Source: Paenibacillus guangzhouensis (lineage in GTDB: Bacteria; Bacillota; Bacilli; Paenibacillales; Paenibacillaceae). From it: a stretch of DNA of 64,000 nt. Made by a program: the position numbers and the translations under genes. How positions within the stretch are numbered: the stretch's first letter is position 1; each line of letters opens with the position of its first letter. Shown here in pieces: positions 58,556 through 64,000 of this stretch. The notes beneath the pieces were generated by a model. The model ran no database searches. It worked only from the letters and a program-made list of their open reading frames with translations, and was not told the DNA's origin. The stretch lies in contig NZ_CP045293.1 in the NCBI RefSeq assembly GCF_009363075.1, positions 3,348,001-3,412,000 of the forward strand, written 5' to 3'.

Positions 58556-60832
58556 ATGAAAGCCAATGATATCGTAATTGAAGGAGCACGCGAGAATAAC
58601 CTTAAGAACGTGAATGTCCGCATCCCGAAGCAAAAAATCACGATCTTCACCGGCGTCTCGGGCTCGGGCAAATCTTCCCTGGTTTTCGACACCATAAGCG
58701 CCGAAGCTCAGCGTCAGCTTAACGAGACGTTTTCCGCATTCATCCGCAATCGGCTGCCCCGGTTTAGTCAGCCGGATACCGATCGCATCGAGAACTTGTC
58801 AACGGCGGTTGTGATCGATCAGAAAAAGCTCGGCGGCAACTCACGTTCGACTGTCGGCACGATCACAGATATTTATGCGATGCTCCGGTTGCTGTTCTCC
58901 AGAATCGGTAAACCTTTTGCCGGCAATTCACATGTTTTCTCGTTTAACGACCCGGCCGGCATGTGCCCGGAATGTTCCGGAGTTGGACAGGTGGTGCAGT
59001 TCGATGTGGATAAGCTGCTTGACAGGTCCAAGTCGCTGAATGAAGGCGCAATCCTGTTCCCCGTATTTAAGGTGGGGAGCTGGTACTTGAATACGTATAT
59101 CCATTCCGGCTTGTTCGACAACGACAAGCGGCTCGCCGATTTTGCGCCAACAGAATGGGATACCCTCCTCCACGGCAAAGAAAGCAAGATCGTCTACCGA
59201 ACCAAAGGCGGCGATATCAAATCGGATTATGAAGGTCTGCTGCCCAAGCTCACCCGCCTATATTTGAAGCGAGACAGCAGCGAGATGTCAGATGCCAAAC
59301 GCGAAACCCTTAATCACTTTCTAACCTATAGCGAGTGCGACCTTTGTGGGGGAAGCCGGCTTAATCAAGCGGCCTTGGGCTGCCGGATTAACGGATACAA
59401 CATTGCCCAATGCGCGGCGATGGAGATTGGCGAGCTCATACCTATGATTGAAGCCATTCAGGATCCCGTTGCCGGCCCGATGATTGACGGGATTCTGACA
59501 CGGCTGAATCATTTGGTCTCCACCGGGCTGGAGTATTTGAGTCTGGACCGACAGACTGCAACCTTGTCGGGCGGAGAGTCGCAGCGCATCAAGATGGTCC
59601 GTCATCTGAGCAGCAGTCTTACCGACATGATCTACATTTTCGATGAACCGAGTGTTGGGCTGCATCCGCGAGATGTCCATCGTCTGAACGGCATGCTGGG
59701 CCAACTCCGGGACAAAGGGAATACTGTCCTCGTCGTCGAACACGACCGCGAAGTCATGGAGATCGCCGATTACATCATCGATGTCGGACCTCATGCGGGA
59801 TCCAGCGGCGGAGAAATCGTCTACGAAGGCGACTTTGCGGGCTTACTCCGCGCGGATACCTTGACAGGACAATACTTGAAGCAAAGTCTACCCTTGAAAA
59901 CTTCATCTAGGGTGCCCAAAGGTTGGATGACTGTAGCCGGAGCCAGCCTGCATAATCTGAAGGATGTGACAGTCGATATACCCGTAGGAGTGCTGACCGT
60001 GGTAACGGGGGTAGCTGGCTCAGGCAAAAGTACGTTGATTAACGGAGCATTCCTGCCGTCGCATCCGGAAGCAATTGTCATCAACCAGTCGGCCGTGGGC
60101 ATATCCATCCGCTCCAATCCGGCCACTTATACGGGGATGATGGACGAGATCCGGCGGTTATTCGCAACCGCCAACAAGGTGAGCACATCGTTGTTCAGCT
60201 TCAACTCCAAAGGAGCCTGTTCCAACTGTCAGGGTCTCGGGGTGATATACACGGATTTGGCCTTTCTCGAGCCAATAAGGACGACTTGTGAAATTTGCGC
60301 GGGCAGGCGGTTCAGCGATGAAGTGCTAGAGTATAGGCTGAACGGGAAATCCATCAGCGACGTCCTCGCCATGACGGTACGGGAAGCTTCAGAGTTCTTC
60401 AGCGGGAAGGAGCTGCTCCGTCAATTGCAGACGCTGGGGGATGTGGGACTCGGATACGTGACGCTGGGTCAGCCTCTGAGCACCTTGTCGGGCGGAGAAT
60501 GCCAACGCATCAAATTGGCCGGGGAACTTCACAAGGAAGGCAGTCTCTATGTAATGGACGAGCCGACAACTGGACTGCATATGTCTGATATCTCTCGTCT
60601 GATGGACATTACAAACCGCTTGGTCGACAGGGGCAACACGGTGGTGGTCATTGAACACAACCTGGATGTGATAAAGAGCGCAGACTGGATCATTGACATG
60701 GGTCCCGAGGGCGGTCATCAGGGTGGTCGAATTGTATTTGAAGGCACCCCTGTCCAACTCGTCGCTGCCGAGCATTCGATAACGGGGGTGTATTTACGCA
60801 AGGCAGAAATCGGCAAAGGAGCCTCTTTCTGA
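58556..60832 (+). CDS. Short UvrA-like ABC ATPase
   Basis: 758 residues against about 940 for UvrA. Two ABC modules: Walker A GVSGSGKSS (33-41) and GVAGSGKST (about 488), signatures LSGGESQRI and LSGGECQRI, and DEP-type Walker B (FDEPSVGLHP; MDEPTTGLHM). Zinc-type Cys pairs CPEC, CDLC, CSNC, CEIC remain, but the UvrB-binding insert is missing. This is the layout of UvrA paralogues often linked to drug resistance or DNA-damage tolerance. ATG at 58556 follows CCGAGGTGG. GC-rich relative to its neighbours, suggesting transfer. Confidence 0.85.
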   Translation: MKANDIVIEGARENNLKNVNVRIPKQKITIFTGVSGSGKSSLVFDTISAEAQRQLNETFSAFIRNRLPRFSQPDTDRIENLSTAVVIDQKKLGGNSRSTVGTITDIYAMLRLLFSRIGKPFAGNSHVFSFNDPAGMCPECSGVGQVVQFDVDKLLDRSKSLNEGAILFPVFKVGSWYLNTYIHSGLFDNDKRLADFAPTEWDTLLHGKESKIVYRTKGGDIKSDYEGLLPKLTRLYLKRDSSEMSDAKRETLNHFLTYSECDLCGGSRLNQAALGCRINGYNIAQCAAMEIGELIPMIEAIQDPVAGPMIDGILTRLNHLVSTGLEYLSLDRQTATLSGGESQRIKMVRHLSSSLTDMIYIFDEPSVGLHPRDVHRLNGMLGQLRDKGNTVLVVEHDREVMEIADYIIDVGPHAGSSGGEIVYEGDFAGLLRADTLTGQYLKQSLPLKTSSRVPKGWMTVAGASLHNLKDVTVDIPVGVLTVVTGVAGSGKSTLINGAFLPSHPEAIVINQSAVGISIRSNPATYTGMMDEIRRLFATANKVSTSLFSFNSKGACSNCQGLGVIYTDLAFLEPIRTTCEICAGRRFSDEVLEYRLNGKSISDVLAMTVREASEFFSGKELLRQLQTLGDVGLGYVTLGQPLSTLSGGECQRIKLAGELHKEGSLYVMDEPTTGLHMSDISRLMDITNRLVDRGNTVVVIEHNLDVIKSADWIIDMGPEGGHQGGRIVFEGTPVQLVAAEHSITGVYLRKAEIGKGASF

Positions 60833-61060
60833 CGGGGTACGTTGTAACGGACCCGATCAAGGATCGATTAAGCTCGGATAGATAGTATAATCATAAGATT
60901 AGAAGTAGGTACCGCGGCGACCTGCTCCTGATCTTTGAACTGGCAGGATAACGCAATGACAAGGATCTTGGGCTAGATGGCGATGCAAGCTTTTTTCAGT
61001 ATGTCATATCAATTATCTAATATATTGATAAAATATGGTATAACGAAAACATTTATAATT
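60833..61060. other. Intergenic, weak hairpin only
   Basis: AGTAGGT..ACCTGCT at about 60904-60926 is a weak stem; no T-run terminator and no gene were recognised. Confidence 0.3.
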
Positions 61061-61139
61061 AAATTATCCTGCCCGTTAGCTTAACAAGCAAAAAAGAGCC
61101 GACTCCAAGCAAGCTCCTCAATTCACGCGTCCCATTATA
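61061..61139 (+). repeat. Dispersed CCCGTTAG element, left box, changed hairpin, decayed right box
   Basis: AAATTATCCTGCCCGTTAGC, hairpin AGAGCC..AAGCTCCT, then GCGTCCCATTA. Confidence 0.7.
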
Positions 61140-61146
61140 AACTAAT

Positions 61147-61443
61147 CTATACCCTAGCCGCGCTTTTTTCTCTCTTTCTAACAATTGAGATGATGATAAA
61201 GTTAATCCAAGTAATTACGGGGATTGACATTACTAATATATATCGATCATGAAAATCAATTCCAAACAATCCTGATTCCTCGTCTAAGTGGTAGAGAAAC
61301 CAGGAGACCATTCCCAATATTATCGCGTTAATAACAAAAGCAGAAAGCATACCTAACCATTTGTATTTTTTATTCCTCATTATCATGATAGATAAAGCGG
61401 TTGACATGATAAAAGAAAAAACAATAACAATGAAGTTCAACAT
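61147..61443 (-). CDS. Small three-helix membrane protein
   Basis: 98 residues with hydrophobic segments at about 3-23, 32-50 and 68-88. Charged C terminus SIVRKREKSAARV faces the cytosol by the positive-inside rule. ATG at 61443 follows GGAGG by eleven bases; a GTG lies closer but inside the site. Family unknown. Confidence 0.6.
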   Translation of the reverse strand: MLNFIVIVFSFIMSTALSIMIMRNKKYKWLGMLSAFVINAIILGMVSWFLYHLDEESGLFGIDFHDRYILVMSIPVITWINFIIISIVRKREKSAARV

Positions 61444-61533
61444 TTTATTGTACACCTCCTACTACGATATTGGGTCGCCTATATAACATTCACGTGGTCG
61501 GCCAATCTCACAATCCAATAATACCATGTTTTG

Positions 61534-61601
61534 GAACTATCCTGCCCGTTAGCGCAACGCGGCTGCCGATCCATGCCGGCGGCCATGAGTTGTTTATTAA
61601 C
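61534..61601 (+). repeat. Dispersed CCCGTTAG element, left box plus type A hairpin
   Basis: GGAACTATCCTGCCCGTTAG then GCGGCTGCCGATCCATGCCG; the right box is lost. Confidence 0.85.
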
Positions 61602-61681
61602 AGATGTATTTTTTGAATCACGCCCTGCTTATATAACCTTAAATCAAAAAGCCCGCTAATTATGCGGACTTTTATGCTACT

Positions 61682-63736
61682 CTATTTATTCTTCATATTA
61701 ATTTTAAAACGATCCCCCTTATTACCACCAAAAACGATCATCCCACCTTCAGGTAGGACTACCGAATGATTGTTCGTTACCTTTGAAAAGTTCACAACCA
61801 TTCCATTCGCGTCATAAACGGCAAATCCCCCACTTACCGGAGTCTCAACGTTCATGACTCGATTGGCTGATTTTCCATCAATTTTATACCATACAGCCTG
61901 ACCACTTACTGGTATGCTGCAGAATGAATCATTCCCTTCATAAATGGGTTGAATCGCATCTTCTCTGATATAGGATTGTCCATCGATCACTAAATGCTCT
62001 GCATGGTTCACGTTATAGAAATTCAAATCAAAAGTATCTCTTCCCTTCATAATAGGAATACTCATTACGTTTATTGCTTTATTCTTATCAACAATTTTAG
62101 TACCGGATGCGTATCCATGGTTGATATCAACGGATATATTTTTGGCCACCAGTGCTTTAGTAAGATACATGCCTGAAGTTATCTTTTCATCCAAGGCGTA
62201 GTAACTTTTTCCATTTCTATCTTCCCATACCGTTTTAGTTGACTGATTTAGAGAATTAGAATCTAACTTTTGATATTCATACATCACCATAACCGTCTGA
62301 CCGAGTCCTGGAATATTGATGTAAGCGTTAAGCTTTAAATAGGTTTTTCCATTCTTCGGTTGGTCAAAGCTTAGAGTTACATTCCCATCGTTGTTTTTGA
62401 ATTGTCCATTGCCCGTATATATATATATTTGAGGCGGCAGCAATCCATTTCCTAGAGCTGGTAGATCAATCTCTCCGTTCTTTATCTCTAGATTTACCGT
62501 TTTACCTACGGCACCGTATAGTCCAGAGTAAGCAATCAAATCCGTTGGCATATCCACTTTCAATGGAGCTTCAAATGTTTTTTCAGGTAGGATCTCTTTA
62601 ATGATGCCCTTGGCTCTTGCATATTCCAATAGAACATTCGATGCAAGCATACTATTGTACAAAGAACTCCCGCCCGATGACAGCACAGCTATAGAAATAT
62701 CATGTTCGGGTAGGGTAGTCAAAGCCGCGTGATACATCAACGTATCTCCACCTTTATATAATGCGGTTATTCCGTAATCACTAAACGGTGCTAAACGGAC
62801 GGCATCCCAACCAAGACCATAATTAACGGTGTTTGTCTCTTCAGAAACCCACACCCCTTTTCTATACTCATGACTTTGCATGGCCTTTGCTGACTTCTCA
62901 GATAAAATATCTGTTCGATTCCCGATTAATACTTCTGCGAACTTACTTAATTCCTCAGCTGTGGAGTAGATGCCCCCTGTCCCAAGGAGATTGGCATTCT
63001 CAACAGGTAAAGACTGGTCGATCCCTGAAAAATAAGTTTTTGTGAGCCTGTCTCTATCAAATGAATCACGTTGTGTTTTGGTTGAGGTTAATTGAAGAGG
63101 TTTGCTAATATAAGTTGCAAGAAATTCGCTATAACTTAGACCGCTCACTCGTTCAATCAAGAGTTCAAGCAGCTGAAAACCATTATTACAATATACCGAA
63201 AACTCGCCGGGGTTTGACTTTAAGTGTTCTGATTGTAATTTGATCAATAATTCATCATGATTTTTCGCATCTTGATCATCAAACAATACACTATTCGCAT
63301 AGTGACTACCGTAAATTCCTGAAGAATGATTCATCAACATGCGTGGCGTAATCTCTTTATATCGTTCATCTGCCATTTTAAAGTCCTTGATATACGTGGT
63401 TAGCGGTTTATCAATATCAATTTTTTTAGAATCAGCTAGTATCATCGTTGCAACAGACACATACGTTTTACTTACCGAGCCAATTCCAAACATCGTGTCT
63501 TTGGTGATCGGACTTTTGGTCGCTTTATCGTATACACCAGCGCTATCGGATAGAACAATGGATCCATTATCCATAATTGCATATTGCAATCCACTTACAC
63601 CATAATCAGACATGATCTTCGAAGCCAGCTCCTGTGCCTTTTCCTTTACAGTATCATGGTTCGTTTGAGCAAAAGCAGGGGTGACCGGTATTGCAATAAG
63701 TATAGCGGTCATGAATACAGAAACCATCTTCTTCAT
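61682..63736 (-). CDS. Serine beta-lactamase-like secreted hydrolase
   Basis: 684 residues. Signal peptide (about 1-23, VTPAFA). The beta-lactamase/transpeptidase-like domain has Ser87-x-x-Lys90 in FGIGSVSKTYVSVA and Tyr182-x-Asn184 in SVYCNNGFQ, typical of class C/esterase-like penicillin-binding proteins (EstB, FmtA-like). A C-terminal region of about 300 residues (from APLKVDMPTDLIAYSGLYGA) looks beta-rich and may bind wall or substrate. ATG at 63736; GGAGG upstream. Monocistronic. Confidence 0.85.
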   Translation of the reverse strand: MKKMVSVFMTAILIAIPVTPAFAQTNHDTVKEKAQELASKIMSDYGVSGLQYAIMDNGSIVLSDSAGVYDKATKSPITKDTMFGIGSVSKTYVSVATMILADSKKIDIDKPLTTYIKDFKMADERYKEITPRMLMNHSSGIYGSHYANSVLFDDQDAKNHDELLIKLQSEHLKSNPGEFSVYCNNGFQLLELLIERVSGLSYSEFLATYISKPLQLTSTKTQRDSFDRDRLTKTYFSGIDQSLPVENANLLGTGGIYSTAEELSKFAEVLIGNRTDILSEKSAKAMQSHEYRKGVWVSEETNTVNYGLGWDAVRLAPFSDYGITALYKGGDTLMYHAALTTLPEHDISIAVLSSGGSSLYNSMLASNVLLEYARAKGIIKEILPEKTFEAPLKVDMPTDLIAYSGLYGAVGKTVNLEIKNGEIDLPALGNGLLPPQIYIYTGNGQFKNNDGNVTLSFDQPKNGKTYLKLNAYINIPGLGQTVMVMYEYQKLDSNSLNQSTKTVWEDRNGKSYYALDEKITSGMYLTKALVAKNISVDINHGYASGTKIVDKNKAINVMSIPIMKGRDTFDLNFYNVNHAEHLVIDGQSYIREDAIQPIYEGNDSFCSIPVSGQAVWYKIDGKSANRVMNVETPVSGGFAVYDANGMVVNFSKVTNNHSVVLPEGGMIVFGGNKGDRFKINMKNK

Positions 63737-63828
63737 TAATAATTCCTCCTCGAATTCTTTCTAGATGTGACTTGCTGAATTCATCATACAAGGAAGAAGG
63801 CTGTTATATGAAAAATCACCCTGAAACG

Positions 63829-63870
63829 AAAAAAACAATCCCTAAACAACATGTTGTCTAAGGATTGTTC
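63829..63870 (-). terminator. Terminator of the histidine kinase gene
   Basis: AACAATCCTTAGACAACA and TGTTGTTTAGGGATTGTT form an 18-bp stem with one G-T pair and one mismatch, ending in TTTTTTT on the minus strand. Confidence 0.9.
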
Positions 63871-63872
63871 GT

Positions 63873-64000
63873 TTAAAATGGCAGTAGGACCATATTATGA
63901 AATACGTTATGTTTCGTCTCAATGGTCATATGACCACCGTACTTGTCGCAGATTCTAGCTATGTTTGTTAATCCAATACCATGAAATTCCGGGTTTGGTT
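63873..64000 (-). CDS. Sensor histidine kinase, C-terminal end (partial)
   Basis: The last 42 codons run off the window: NPEFHGIGLTNIARICDKYG, GHMTIETKHNVFHNMVLLPF. This is the HATPase G2 box and final strands of a GHKL-type kinase (AgrC-like or LytS-like). The rest lies beyond the window edge. Confidence 0.75.
   Translation of the reverse strand, partial: PNPEFHGIGLTNIARICDKYGGHMTIETKHNVFHNMVLLPF

Overview
The window looks like a chromosomal stretch of a spore-forming, low-to-mid GC Gram-positive of the Paenibacillus type. The grounds are an LplA/LplB/LplC-type sugar importer with a YesM/YesN-type two-component pair, a remnant S-layer-homology protein, DUF1657, DUF3231 and DUF3889 genes typical of spore-forming Bacillales, a copper-amine-oxidase-like stalk protein, and AGGAGG ribosome sites. 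There is no rRNA, tRNA, CRISPR array, phage module or intact transposase.

Layout. 0-4.6 kb: an alpha/beta hydrolase, an unusual two-domain methyltransferase, and three broken genes. 4.7-21.1 kb: one minus-strand polysaccharide-utilisation locus read as importer permeases (21.1-19.2 kb), lipoprotein receptor (19.2-17.6), sensor kinase and AraC-type response regulator (17.5-14.1), FAD oxidoreductase and SGNH esterase (14.0-10.6), then a giant secreted DUF5695/carbohydrate-binding protein (10.3-4.7). The permease and giant-protein promoters share a near-identical upstream block of about 40 bp, suggesting one activator. 21-27.5 kb: small orphan genes, an S-layer gene fragment beside an IS-like end, and an aldehyde dehydrogenase/MFS pair divergent from a TetR regulator. 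27.5-35 kb: DsbA-like protein, APH(6)-like kinase, GH38-like hydrolase, and many relics (sigK 3' end, LacI, barstar, HEAT-like). 35-44.6 kb: formaldehyde-dehydrogenase-like ADH, DUF3231, three small paralogues sharing an AINGAIKDL core, DUF1657, isochorismatase. 44.7-50.2 kb: M23 peptidase, frameshifted DJ-1/PfpI membrane protein, SDR plus AraC regulator. 50.5-57.6 kb: immunity-like ORF, a broken ECF sigma/anti-sigma locus with two tandem secreted paralogues under matching ECF promoters, an APH-like kinase and a Nudix hydrolase. 57.8-64 kb: DHFR-like reductase, short UvrA-like ABC ATPase, serine beta-lactamase-like protein, and the 3' end of a histidine kinase.

The strongest unexplained structure is a dispersed intergenic element present about 28 times. 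The full unit (about 85-100 bp) is a left box (CTATCCTGCCCGTTAG), one of several interchangeable hairpins, and a right box (CTATAGTGTCCCGTTAG). Every copy I found lies in the same orientation. None lies inside the 16-kb polysaccharide locus. Solo boxes exist, and several truncated genes end exactly at a copy. It caps the 3' ends of many single accessory genes and behaves like a non-autonomous mobile or recombining element.
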